A stretch of DNA of 64,000 nt from the NCBI RefSeq assembly GCF_902635505.1, contig NC_045427.1, positions 520,203,665 to 520,267,664 of the forward strand, given 5' to 3'. Source of the DNA: Sarcophilus harrisii (Eukaryota > Chordata > Mammalia > Dasyuromorphia > Dasyuridae). This document shows, piece after piece, positions 23,501-37,800 of the stretch (its first letter is position 1; the number at the start of each line of letters is the position of its first letter). The notes below the pieces were generated by a model. The model saw only the letters and a list, made by a program, of their open reading frames with translations. It did not search any database and was not told the origin of the DNA. Both the position numbers and the translations under genes were made by a program.

Positions 23501-26500
23501 CCTGGGGATTCTATCTGATGCAGAAAGTAAAACCACGAAAATGAACCAACTCCTTGGTCCTCCCCAAACTAGAGAATAGCTAGGAAACCACAGTTTCAGT
23601 CTGTCTTGCATACAGCATTTTCAGACTGATTCCAGCCAAAGATATAATAAGTAAGGGGAAGAGAGGAAGACCAAGAGTCCCCAGAAAGCAATCTACCTGA
23701 CCACTACCCCTACCCCAACCCTTTTAACTCTGTGAAAAAGACTGAACAAAAGCAATGAAGGAAAATGGTCAATTCTACCAACTGTCAGAAAAAACAAAGA
23801 GTCCATTGTTATTTATGTTTTAAGTATTTCTGATTTGGTAAAATTGAATTGATTAGATTTTATAACACTTCCTGGAGAAAAAAGAGAGCCAAGTAACCTG
23901 AGCAGATCAGGGGAAAAAACAAACAAATCAACCAACCTTGGGGAAAATGTTATATAACATATAATTTGGAAATGATCATTTAAGCCTAATAATCCAGCTT
24001 TCCCTTCCTCTTCATTTCCAAGTTTCTTTAAAAGGAAATTTGTATCCCTAATGTCATTTCTTCCCTACTTATTCCCAATCTGGCCTCTACCCCAGATCAA
24101 ATCTAAGATTCTCATGTATGTATTCTTTCAAAGATCATTAATAGCATCCCAATCACCAAATTAAACGTGTCTTTTTGGCCCTTATCCTCCTTATTGTCCC
24201 TACTGTTGACCCCTCTCTTCTAGTGGATGCTCTCGCCTCCCTTAGCTTGGTTCTCTTCCTGCTTTTCTAACCATGTCTTCTTTATCTTCTTCCTGGGTTC
24301 TTTGTCTTCTTGTTCACCTTTTAATGTGTTTCCCAAAATTCTGTCCTTGAGTCTCCTCTCCCCTGACAATATCATCAAGTGCTACCTCTAGGCTGAAGAC
24401 TCATAAATCTATACTTATTGACCCAAATTTCCAATAACCCACAGGATGTCCCACCATTTAAAATATATGTTTAAAATCTACTCTACATGGTGCAGTGGAT
24501 AGAGCACCAGCCCTGAAGTCAGGAGGACTTGAATTCAAATGTAGTCTCAGACACTTAACACTTCCTAGCTCTGTGATCCTGAGCAAGTCACTTACCTCCA
24601 ATTGCCTCAGCTTAAAAAAAAATTTACTCTATTTTCTTTCCATTTAAACCTGCCCCAACCTGCTTCTTTTCCTAACTTCACTATATCTCTCTAGACATCA
24701 CCACTGATCTGGCCCCCTATGTTCATAAATAAGTCTTCTTTGACTTCTCCATCTACCTCATTTCTTATATCTGAGTAACTATCAAGTCCTATCAGTTCTA
24801 CCTTCAAAGAATACATCATCATCCATCCAACTTATTTTCACTCCCACCAGCTGGCTACAGATTGTAACCACCTCTTACCAACCATTTCAATGGTGTCACT
24901 AACTTTTCTTCACCTCTCCCCCTTCTAAAGCAGTGAGCTTCCGTCATTCTTAGGCATGAATCTTATCATTTCATTCCCCTATTCAGAAATCATTAGTGGT
25001 CCCTGCAGTAAATGCCAAACTCAGTTATTTAATACCTTTAACAATCTATCACCACACTTTGTTTTCAGATTCAATTTCCCCAAAAAACTCCTCACATACT
25101 CTTAAGCTCTGACCAAACTAGCTTGTTCCTTGCCTCCCAAATGCACCGTGTACCTTCTACCTATTTGCTTTTCCTCTGATTTCTCCCTATGTGAATATGC
25201 TTCTTCCTTTTTAAAAAGCTTATCTCAAATGTTTTTTCATCCCATTAAGCTTTACAAGTCACAAATATCAGTTAATATTATCGTAAATATTTATCGAGGG
25301 AAAAAAGAAAGTAAATATTTATCAGGTCAATAAATGATCAGGCCAAAGCCCAATGAACCAAGTTCAAAAATTCAAAACACTTCACAAAGAAGTTTGTTTT
25401 TTTATCTCTTTAATCCACATTAATAAACATTTCTACAAAAACCTAGACAACCAATCAAATAATAAATCAAACCCTAATGTGTAGCACTTGCTGATTTCTA
25501 AGAGATAAATGTTCACACCGCTCCCTTGAATTTTTAGGTACTGGCTTTAGCACAGCACTAATAATTATCATAATTACATATTGAGGGAATAAAGAATGCG
25601 ACAAAACCCTGTGAACTGTCTTGGAATTCAAAACTTAAAAATTGGGGGCTGGGGCAGGGAAATAGATCTGAGGACTCAAAGTAGTAGTAAAGTAGTTGTA
25701 AACAGGCACAACCCTATAGCACTACAAAGTTAACTAGTCATTAGGTTCTGAGTATGTCACTACCTTTCCTGTAAACAAGACTAATGGCATCTCTCAGACT
25801 GAAACTGGAAGTGTCCAGTAGAAACATGGAACTTTAAATTGAGTATAATAGGGGACTGGCAAATACATGCACTACCAGATTCCATTTCTATTAAGAACCA
25901 GGCACACAAAGACATAAAGAAAGCCCCTACCCTCAAGGAGGTTACATTCTACTAGAAAAATAATACAACATGTACAAAGGGAAGTAAAAACAGAGTTTTT
26001 ATGAAATAAACATCTTGCAATTGTTAAAAAAAAAAAAAGAAATGTGAGTAGTTGTGGCTAGACTATGTTTTAATTCTATCACAAATAATACTTCTTATGT
26101 GCATTCAAGCACAGTCTCCATTCTCAAGGATTCTGTCCAGGCTAATAGAAGAATGAAATTTGTACACAAATAAGAATTCAGACTACAAAAGACCCTCCTG
26201 AAAGCTAGGTGACCTTCAGAAAGGAACCCAGTGAAAAATGGAAAGTAATTTGGCAGAAATCATATACTACATTGTGTTAAAAAAAAAAAAAAAGATTAAA
26301 AAGATACATAGTGTAAATATAAAAGGTCACATCATCTTAAAAATAGGGGAGGCAGAAAAAGACACCTTTACATAACTATAAGTAAATAGAGAATTCTTAG
26401 CTAAACATAGGATAAAACTAATCATAGAAAGCAAAATGGACAGTTTTGATTTTGTAAAAATTTGAAAGGTTTTGAATGAACAAAATGAATGTAGCTAAAA

Positions 26501-29500
26501 TTGGAAGAGAACTAATTAAGTGTAGGGAACCTTCTGAGCAATTATTTCTGATTGATGTCTAATCGTCAAGATATGTAGAAAATCAATGTTAATATATAAG
26601 AATAAAGTACATTCTCCACTGTGTAATAAATTACAAGATATGAAGCAACAATTTTCAAAAACATAAATCCAATTAATCAAAAAGCATTTATTAAGGGATA
26701 GCAATGTACCAAACACTATCCTGGGTGCTAAGAACACAAATATAAAAAATAAAACAAGTGCATGAATAAGTAGTTAGTAAGTAAAAGTGATTAAATACAA
26801 AATAGTTAAATACAAGGTTTCCAAAGGAGGGTATGAAAAGTCTCAGAAAATATACATGCAAAAGACGATTCTTCACATTTTATGAACTCATGCAAAATAA
26901 AATGAGCAGAAGAACAATGTATATAGTAACAGCAATATTATAAGAATGATCAACTGTGAAAGACTTAGCTACTCTGATCAAAACAATGATCCAAGACAAT
27001 TCCAAAGGACCAATGTTGAAAAAATGCTACTTGCAGAGCCACAACTAATAAACTCTGAATGCAGACAGAAGCATACTTTGTTTAACTTTATTTATTTTTA
27101 TTGTTTTATTTTCTTTGTGTTTTCTTTTGCAACGTGGCTAATTGGGAAATTATGTTTTGCATGACTTCACACAATCACTATCAAATTGCTTGCCTTCTCA
27201 AAGAGGCAGGGAAGGACAGAAGAGAGGGAGAGAATTTGGAACTCAGAGTTTTTTTTTTAATACTTGTTAAAATTTTTTACATTTGAGAAATATTTAATGA
27301 AATAAATAAAAAGATGGTGCTTCAGCTCAGTCTTCAAGAAAAAGAGGGATTCTATAAAAGGGAGGTAAAGAGAAAGTTCATTTCAGGCATGCAGAGTGGT
27401 CAGTGAATTTTACAATAGTGTATGACATCAAGAGACAAAGCAATTCTACCTCTTCTGATCTTCTTCTTCCAATTTTCCCCCTTCCCTATCCTCTCCACCA
27501 CAGGCAAACACAGAGCTCTCTCCACTGAGAGACTGGTCTTAGTCACTTTGGAGCTGTGACCCTCTCCTGACTTCCTTCTTGATGTTGCTTCCCTCCAAGT
27601 CCCTTTTCTCAGCCGTAGGGATTCAACTCTTTAGTCTCAATCCCCTCTGACCTCTTCCTCACCTGCAGATCCTATAATCCAGTTAAATCAAGTAAGCTCT
27701 TCACCGGGCCATGTCGGTGACCCCAGACAGAGAGGCCAGGCCATTCCAGAACTGTGGCCTGGAGGCAAGGGCTTCTTCTTCCCAGATGCCCCTGGTTAGA
27801 ATCCCAGATGCCCCTGGTTAGAATCCCAGACTTAGAAAGTGACAAGAACTTATCCAAGAGTCTCATGAAAGAGCCATGATTCTGAGCGCAGGTCCCACTC
27901 CCTACCCTCTTCTCCCTCCAACACACAATACCATTGATTCTGGATTCAGAAATTGAGATTTTACCTTTTTTTTTTTTTTAAATGAAGCTAACCCTTGGAC
28001 TTTTCACTACCAGTGTAGCTTTTCCCTTAGAAATTTTCAGGAGAGAATTGTTGGTGCCTTAGGTTTGAGCTACTTGAAAAAATGCATTGATATGTCATTA
28101 TCTGTTTTTTAAAAATCTAAGATGTTATATTTTTACCATGTATAGATATTGGATTACTTGCCATCTAGAGGATGGGGTGGGGGGAAGGGGGGAAAATTGG
28201 AACACAAGGTTTTGCAAAAGTCAATGTTGAAAAATTATCCTTGCATATGTTTTGAAAATAAAACACTTCAATAAAAAAAAATAAAAAATTGATTGGTTTT
28301 GTAATGTTTGGGCTAGCTTTCTGGAGGACCTCAGGATCAACCCCAGTCCTTAGTCTTAGTGGAGAACTGATGAAGGCAGGAGAGCTGCCATGAGACTGGT
28401 CAAAGATGGAATAAATTATTTCCAGTCTTTCTCAGCCCTTAAATACCCTATCACAATTACATCATTGCAGCATAGTGAGTATGTGTGAACTAGAGAACAT
28501 TTACATCACCATGCTAAGTACTAAGTATATATGTGAACTAGAGAACCATCATCTCATCAATTCCACTGAGTTGACACTTTGTTCCAAGTATACTTCTCCA
28601 GAGCCCTCTACAATTTAAAATTAGAAAAGAAGTACAGAAAAAGAAAAGAAAAAAGTAGAAAAAATCTTAGATGTTATATATATGCTATTAAAGTCAATTC
28701 AAGGCCTCAACTCGGGCTGAAGCTGACCATATTTGAAAACAATGCTAGAAGAGCATAAGTTCAAGTAAAAAAATGGAAATAATAATAGTGCACCCTCAAG
28801 GAGAGCTTTAAGGTTTAAAAGTTGCTCCATCCCCATTACCCCATTTTATAAATGATGAAACAGAGAGAGATTACTTTACTTGCCTATCGGCACAGTAGAT
28901 GTGTGGGACAGGAAGATTCTAAATCAGACCTTTTTTTTTTTAAATTATAGCTTTTTATTGATAAAACATATGCGTGGATAATTTTTACAGCATTATCCCT
29001 TGCACTCACTTCTGTTCCAATTTTTCCCTTCCCTCCCTCCACCCCCTCCCCTAGATGGCAGGCAGTCTCATACATGTTAAACATGTTAAAGTTAAATCAG
29101 GCCTTCTTGACTTCAGATGTGACACTCCACCTACTATAACAGACTGAAGAGATGATTTGGGCAGACGTAGTGAAGCCTATTGTGTGTTTTCTGAATGCCT
29201 GAGAATCAGCCTGACTAAAAGCCTTACTATCTCCAGAAGCTTGGCCACTAGCATTTTTTAGCCTCAGCTACCCATAAAATTCTTTATTGATGGAAGAGAA
29301 TAACCAAATAGAAGAAATAATGGACCTTGGTGTTCAATTCAGGAGCAGTTCAGAGGAACCCACAAGATAGGATTCCCAAAGTGATATGTGGCTGCCAATT
29401 GATCATAGGCTTAGAACTAGAGGATCTTCATCCACTGCTCTGTCTCCTTTCATTTTACAAATGTGAAAACTGAGATTTGAAGTAAAGAAGTAACTTGTCC

Positions 29501-30914
29501 AAGATCACATTTATAATGACAGAGTCTAGGATTCGTATTCTTGTTCTGAGAGCTAGTTCTCCTACTGTCCATGATGCATTATTCCCTATCCCTATTTATT
29601 TCATACACATAAAAATAAATCAGATGTTCATTGGAGAAAGGTGATTGCTTTCCTGACTCTACTCCATCTAAGTCCAGAGTAACTTGACCATAGTGTTTCT
29701 TCATCACTTGCCCATCAATTAAGGAAAAATTGAACAAGTTGTAGATATGAATGTAATAAAATGCTATAGTGCTATAAGAAATGATGAGCAAACAGATTTT
29801 ATAAAAACCTGAAAAAACTTACATAAATTGAGGCAAAGTAAGGTGATCAGAACCAGGAAAACACTGCACACAATAACAGCAACATTGTCCGATGATGAAC
29901 TATGAATGACTTAGCTCTTTTCAGCAATATAATGATCCAAGACAATTTCAAAAGACTCATGCTGGAAAATGATATCCACATTCAAAGAAAGAATTGGTGG
30001 ATTCTGAATGCAGATAGAAGCATACTATTTTCACTTTTTAAATTTTTTTGTGCCTTTTTCTTTTAGCCCATTCTTTCACAATATGACTTAAATGGAAATA
30101 TGTTGTATATGATTGCACATACATAACTGATATCAAATTGCTTACAGTCTTAGGAAGGGGGAAGAGATGGAGGGAAGGAGAAAATTTAAACTCAAATTCA
30201 AAAAAATAAATATTAAAATTTATCTTCACATGCAATTGGAAAAAATTTAAATAAGAGTAAGAAAAAATCATTACTCACTTTAACTGATAAACTTCTATTT
30301 CCAACTTTTTCCTGACAATTGCCTCTTTTCTTAGGAAAATAAGGTCCTGTGCTGGGGAGATCAAGAGAGGATAACTCCAATTTTGAGTATCCTTGACTTA
30401 AATCACAAGCCAAAAGAGCTTTGGTTAGTGACCAGAGTGAAGACTTCCCATCTGGACAGAGGCAGAGCTTATGCCCCCAGAGCCACAGTGAAAGAGAGCC
30501 CTCAGAGCTGGTTGGAGAGGCTTGCTGAGAATTTTTCTCAAATTCTGGTGGTAGAGGGGAGAATTGGGTTCTTGGGGAAAGGGGAAGGACAGAGGGAGGA
30601 AGCTTTGATGAGGTATTTGAGTTCAGTTTCCTGTGACCTTTAGAAAGTTTATAATTCAGACACTACCTTTACCCTCAAGGCAAAAAACCTTGGGCCCTTG
30701 ATCTCAACTTCTGTCTCCTGCAGGAACTTGCTCCCTTTGATCATCCCTTTTCTTTCCCTAATTTTTATCTTTTTCTTAAACATGGGTTCTTTCTCTGTTA
30801 CTTACAAATGCTCCTGGATCTCCCTCATATTTAAAAACTTCACTCAATGAAGGCAAAATCAGGGGTTATGAGATAGTAGAATAAATGGCATTATAAGCTG
30901 AGTTATTTAAACTC

Positions 30915-30951
<37 letters not shown>

Positions 30952-33900
30952 AACACATGATATATAAGTACCTCACTATATATATAAAAACCACACACAC
31001 CCCCTTTTTTTTTTGCTAGAGAAAGGAATATTATTGTTTCTTTGGCCTACATCAAGTCAAGGATTATACCAACTAATTTCTTAAACCAGTTTGTTTTCTA
31101 TAGTATAATGTGTTTTTTAAAGCACCCAGGCTTGACGTTTTTAATCAGAACTCTAAAAATCATTATTAAAAATATTGCTATTCAAAAATGTTTGTGGCAG
31201 CCCTTTTTGTAGTGGCAAAAGACTGAAAATGGAGTAGGTGATCATCAGTTGGAGAATGGCTGAACAAATTATGGTATATGAATGTTATGGAATATTATTT
31301 TTCTGTAAGAAATGATCAGCAGGATGATTTCAGAGAGGCTTGGAGAGACTTACATGAACTGATGTGAAGTAAAATGAGCAGAACCAGATCATTATAAATA
31401 GCAACAGCAAGATTATACAATGATCAATTCTGATGAACATGGCTCTGGTCAACAATGAGGTGATTCAGACCAGTTACAATGGTCTTGTGATGAAGAAAAC
31501 CATCTGTATCAGAGAGAGGACAGTGGGAACTGAATGTGGACCACAATATAGTATTTTCACTCTTTTTTTTATTTGCTTGCAATTTATTTTCCTTCTCACT
31601 TTTTTTCCTTTTTGACCTGATTTTTCTGGAGCAACATGATATTTGTGGAAATACCTATAGAGGAATTACATATGTTCAACATATAATGGATCACTTGCCA
31701 ACTGGGGAAGGTAGTAGGGGAAGGAGGGTAAAAAACTAGAACACAGGGTTTTGTAGGGGTAAATATTGAAAATTATCCATGTATATATTTTGAAAGTAAA
31801 AAGATTTAATTAATAAAAAAAATTTGCCGTTCAGTAGCATCCACCCATTCATGACTCTGTGTGGGATTTTCTTGGCAAAGACACAGAAGTAGTTTGCCAT
31901 TTCATCAGTAGATGAAGGTAAACGGAAGTTAAGTTATTTGCTCAAGATCACATAGCTAGTGAGTGACTGAGGCTAGATTTGAATTCAGATATTCCTGAAG
32001 CACTTTATCCACTGAGCCACTTAGGTACTTCCATAAAAATAATATTACTTAAAAAAAAACCCTTCACTTGGCTCTACAATCTCTTCAAAATATAGTCCTA
32101 TTTCTCTCTTCCTTTTTAGCTTGTTGCCTCCACTTTCTCAACTTCACTCAGTTGTCGACCGTTTGCAGTCTGGCTTGTACTCCCAGGATTCAATTGAAAT
32201 GGTTTTCTCAGAGATCAGCAATGATCACTTTACTACAAAATCAAATGACCTTGTCTCAGTCCTCCTTCTTCTTGATCTCTCTCTATAGGATTTGATACCA
32301 TCAACTACTTCCTTCCTGATACCCCTGATTACCTCTGTCCTCCTACCTGGGTTTTTGTGACACCCTTCAGTCTGAGTTCTCTTTCTTCCTATCAGCCTGA
32401 TCTTTCTGTCTCCCTTATAGGTTCCTATCCTGCTCCTTGATATACTGTCAGTCCTGGGTCTTCTCTTATCTCTATGTTGCAGATATCACCGGCCCTCACC
32501 TCTCAGCTCTATTAAATGATTCCAAAATCTATGTTCACAGCCTGCCTATTTTAACTACTTTAGCCTATCAGTTTTTCTGAGCTCTAGTCCTTTATCTCCA
32601 ATTGTGTGTTTGATAATTCTACCTGGATGTGCCGTAGGCATCTGGAACACTATCTGCCCAAATCAGAGCTTATTATCTTTCTCCCTAAATCCATTCCTCC
32701 TAACCTTTCTTATTTCTGCTGGAAGCAAGTTAGACCATCAAATTTGAAATCTAAGCATCATCCTTGATTCATCAGTTTCCCTCTCCTCATCCCCATAAAT
32801 ATCTATTGCCAACTCTTACTGATTCTACTCCTCTACATTTCTCCTTTCCTAATACACATGCCACAGTTACCTGAATCCAAGTCCTCATCTCTCTCCTGGA
32901 CTACTGTGATAGTCTCCTTATCCTGCCAGCTGATCTTCAGAACCTTCCTAAGACAATTCAAATGGAAGCGGTTCAGTTTCCTGGTGTGGCGCCGGTTTGG
33001 TGGGTATACAACAAATGAGCACAATACAATGGGTTATCAGTAGACCTTCAGTTTGGCGGTCAGTCTAATACCTCTTCTCTCCCACACTTTCATCCCGAGC
33101 CTCCCAAACTCGGTGCTAGCTCTGGCAGTGCATGTGTCAGTCTCATTATCATTGTGGACGTCCCTGGAAATATGCTGCCATGGTAAGTAAACTTATCCAC
33201 AGCATTCAAAATGTCACCATTTTCTGTAACTAAGGGCTCCACAGAGGGATGGTGTGGTGCTGACTGGTGGAGGACCTGTGTTTTCTAGGTGTTGATTGTT
33301 AGACCAAAATTAGTACAAGCAGCAGAGAATCGATCCATGCTCCATTGCGTCTTAGCTCAGGAGGCTGCATTGAGTGCACAATCACCTGCTGAGCATTCCA
33401 ACTCAACTGCAGAGGGCACAACTCTGTTAGGCTGGCCATATTGTTCGAATGCCAAATGTGCCAAAAAAACTATTTTATGGAGAATTCACATAGGACAAAT
33501 GCTCACAAGGTGATCAGAAAAAATGACACATGACAGTCTCAAGGTCTCTCCTAAGAATTTTAGAATTGGTTTATGACATGGGAGACGCTGGTACAAGTCA
33601 GCCCAGCATGGTGTGCCCTCATCAGAGAGTTTGCTACACTCTATGAGCAAAGAAGAATTGAATTAGCTCAGAAAACAATACAAAATGTTCAAAGTTAGAG
33701 AATCTACCCCAAATGTTCATAGGGACTATTCATTCTGAGCTCATATTGGTCTCATCAGTCAATCAAACACGCTAGCTTGACTCTAACATAGTGATGTCAT
33801 TTTGGTTTTCTTAGAGAATTGAAGGACAACAACCAACCAATCATCTCCCAGTTACTTTTCTAAATGGTCCTAATCCAATCTCTCATCTCTCCAACTTATC

Positions 33901-34785
33901 TTCTACATCAGAGCACCCAGGCCTGCAACACTCCCAAGTGAAGCCTGAACCAGATTAAAATGTAATTAGGAACTATTTAATAAAATAAATAAAAACACAA
34001 TTAAAACATATATCATGTTAATATATGGTTTTCTAAGTCAAAATATGGTCCCACAGGGATCCTTATGTATGGACTATTGGCCCCCATTTCTATTTGACTT
34101 TAACACTATTGCTCACAGAGCTGCCAAATTGATGATCCCAAAGCACAAGTGGGACAGGGTCACTTCTCTGCTCACTATATTCTCAGTGATGCCTCAGAGA
34201 GAAAATATAAACCCCTCCACTGGCATTTAAAACTCTTCCAAATATTATTGTTCTGTAAGAAATGACCAACAGGATGAATACAGAGAGGCTTGGAGAGACT
34301 TACATAAAGTGATGCTAAGTGAAATGAGCAGAACCAGGAGATCATTATATACTTCAGCAATGATACTATATAAAGATGTATTCTGATGGAAGTGGATTTC
34401 TTTGACAAAGAGACCTAATTCAGTTCCAATTGAACAATGATGGACAGAAGCAGCTACACCCAAAGAAAGAACCCAAAGAATGAATGTAAACTGTTTGCAT
34501 TTTTGTTTTTCTTCCCGGATTATTTCTACCTTCTGAATCCAATTCTCCCTGTACAACAAGAGAACTGTTTGGTTCTGCACACATATATTGTATCTAGGAT
34601 ATACTGCGACATATTCGACATATATAGGACTGCTTGCCATCTAGGGGAGGGGGAAAAATCGGAACAGAGGTGAGTGCAAGGGATAATGTTGTAAAAAAAT
34701 TACCCTGGCATGGGTTCTGTCAATAAAAAGTTGTTATAATAAAAATAAAATAAAATGAAATGAAAACTCTTCCAAATCTGTCTCC

Positions 34786-34816
<31 letters not shown>

Positions 34817-37800
34817 GGCTAGTTATACATTATTCTCTCTCATTTGTTTTACTCACAGGCTCAGTGACCCAACTCAATTGACTTTCTTGATATTCTCCAC
34901 TTACCAAATCCCATCTCCTACCTCCTTGTCTTTGCTCAGGCTATCCTCCATCCCTTGAATGTTCTCTCTTTTCAGCTCCACCTCTTGGAACCTCAGTCTC
35001 TTTTCCAGGCTAATCCCAGGGGCTTTTTCCTCTAAGCAGTCTTTTTCAGTTCTCTCATTTATTAATATTTATTTTATATATCTCTGCTTTATATACTATA
35101 AGCATCATAGTAAAACCCAAAAATATTTATTTATTTTGCTGAGGCAATTGGGGTTAAGTGACTTGCCCAGGGTCACACAGCTAGGAAGTGTTAAGTGTCT
35201 GAGACCAAATTTGACTCTTGACTTCAGGGCTGATGTTCTAACCACTGCATCACTTATCTGCCCCCAAATCCAATGATTCTTTTTTTTTTTCTTACAGCTT
35301 TTTATTTACAAGTTATATGCATGGGTAATTTTATAGCATTGACAATAGCCAAACCTTTTGTTCCAATTTTTCCCCTCCTTCCCCCTCCCTTCCCCCAGAT
35401 GGCAGGTAGACCAACACATGTTAAATATGTTAAAATATAAATTAAATACAAAATAAGTATACATGTCCAAACAGTTATTTTGCTATACAAAAAGAATCAA
35501 ACTTTGAAATAGTATACTATTAGCCTGTGAAGAGCTATCAAAAATGCAGGAGGACAAAAATATAAGGATTGGGAATTCTATGTAATGGTTCATAGTCATC
35601 TCCTAGAGTTCCTTCTCTGGATGTATCTGGTTCAGTTCATTATTTCTCTGTTGGAACTGATTTAAACCCAATGATTCTTAACCTTTTCTATGTCACTGTC
35701 CATTTTTGGCAGGCAGTCTGATGAAGTCTTTGGACCCCTTCTCATAATAAAGTTTTTAAATGCATAAATTAAGATACATAGACTTACAAAGAAAACCAAT
35801 TATATTGAGATATGATTATTAAATTTTAAAAATTTCATAAAATTCAGGTTAAGAATCATTGATCAACATAGACTTAGCCTTGGAATCAGAATGATGTGCT
35901 TTTAAGTGCTTCCTTTGATACACACTAACTGTATGACCTAAACAAGTCACTTAAATTTTGGGAGCATCAGATATTCTCTAAGAATAGAAATTATAGAGAA
36001 ATGCCACTGGGCATAGAAAAATACCTCACAAGGTGCTCCCTACACTAATGAAATGACCGGTTCAGTCCAAAAAAAACCCTTTTATTCATCTATCTGTGAA
36101 TATTTCCCCTAGCAGAATAAAATCTCCTCAAGACTAGGGACTACCTCATTTCTATATTTGTACACCTTGCTCCCAGCATGAAGGTTGGTACAGTGGGAAT
36201 GCAGAGCTGGAAAGGAACTTCGAGGTCATTTAGTCCCTCTTATTTTATAGATATATAAACTGAGGTATAGAGATATTAAATGCACATTTCTCCCAGAGAT
36301 AGGAATGAGAGAGGAAAATTATTTTTGAAAAGCTTCTAACATCATAAAATTTAGAAGCAGAAATTGACTAGGCTTCCTTTTCCTCCTGGATTTTAGATAA
36401 GAAACTTTTATTAAGCTTGTTCTAAGCATTGTGCTAGAAATGTTTCTTTTTTGCCTCTGAACTGGGAATAAAGTAAAAAGCAAAGATAAAATCCATACCT
36501 GAAGCAGATTTCTTGGTAGAAATATAGGAATTGTCTTCAACCACCAAAAAACCATTTAAAGAAAGAAAAGGAGAAATCTACTTCATTACTGTTGAGAGGG
36601 TTCCAGACCTCTGTGAGTTGAAGAGGGAACCTTCCTGGAAAGATTGTCATGAGGATATTTATAAAGTGCTTAACACAGTGTGTGGAACATAGTGCTATAT
36701 AAATGCCTACTATTATTGTTGTGATTAATGTAGGTGGACTGCTTTGAAATGAGACCCTAGTACTGCAAGATTCTAGTCCCATTTCTGCTAGGTATCAGAT
36801 ATGATCTTTGACCCTCAGTTAAGTTTCTTCATCTATAAAATGGGGGTATAAAATAATGTTGTTTCTACCTTACCTAAAAGAATTAAGAAGAGGAATGAAC
36901 AACTTGCTTTGTTAAAGGAATGCCTTTGTTAAGTCTTAGTTTCCTAATCTGCAAAATGGCTCTCCTTTTTTTGACTGCTGTGATCAAAAGGCCTTTGCTA
37001 CATATATGTTACTTAGAAAATATTCCAATATGACCATGAACAAAGTGTAATTCTGATTGTGTTAAGGGTTGAGGGAACAGAAGATTCAGTTGGACCCAGA
37101 GATCTCTTCTCACTAGCTGGCTTGAAGGTGAATAGTGAAACAAATATTGTACTAGATGATGACCAGTCCTGATGGATCAGGCCATCCTCAGCAACGAGAT
37201 CAACCAAATCATTTCTAATGGAGCAGTAATGAACTGAACTAGCTATACCCAGAAAAGAACTCTGGGAGATGACTAAAACCATTACATTGAATTCCCAGTC
37301 CCTATATTTATGCACACCTGCATCTTTGATTTCCTTCACAAGCTAATTGTACAATAATTCAGAGTCTGATTCTTTTGTACAGCAAAATAATGTTTTGTCA
37401 TGTATACTTATTGTGTATCTAATTTATATTTTAATATATTTAACATCTACTGGTCATCCTGCCATCTAGGGAGGGGTGAGGGGTAAGAGGTGAAAAATTG
37501 GAACAAGAGGTTTGGCAATTGTTAATGCTGTAAAGTTACCCATGTATATATCCTGTAAATTAAAGGCTATTAAATTAAAAAAAAAAAAAAAAGAAACAAA
37601 TATTGTATCATACTTCATTGAAAAAACTGAATTTGTTAACTGTGAACTCCTCCTTTGTCTAGTTTCCTCATCTCATTTCACTCAAACATCTCCCTCCACT
37701 AACTTCTCCCACATTCCCACAGCCTTAGATAAAAAAAAATGGCACTTCTTATCAAAGCAAACCCTTCTATACATACCTTTGACCCCAACCCATCCCAACT

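Larger units (their letters stand above)
32062..35060 (+). mobile_element. L2 LINE copy broken into pieces by later insertions
   Basis: Sense L2 pattern at 32062-32925, 33846-34243 and 34763-35060. The RTE at 32925-33845 and the L1 at 34244-34762 separate the pieces. Recognised by ttgatctctctctataggat, ctcctggactactgtgatag and tgctcaggctatcctccatc. Confidence 0.7.

Noticed and set aside
34245-34640. 131-residue minus-strand frame
   Set aside because: Antisense to an L1 3' end; similar frames recur in other L1 copies here.
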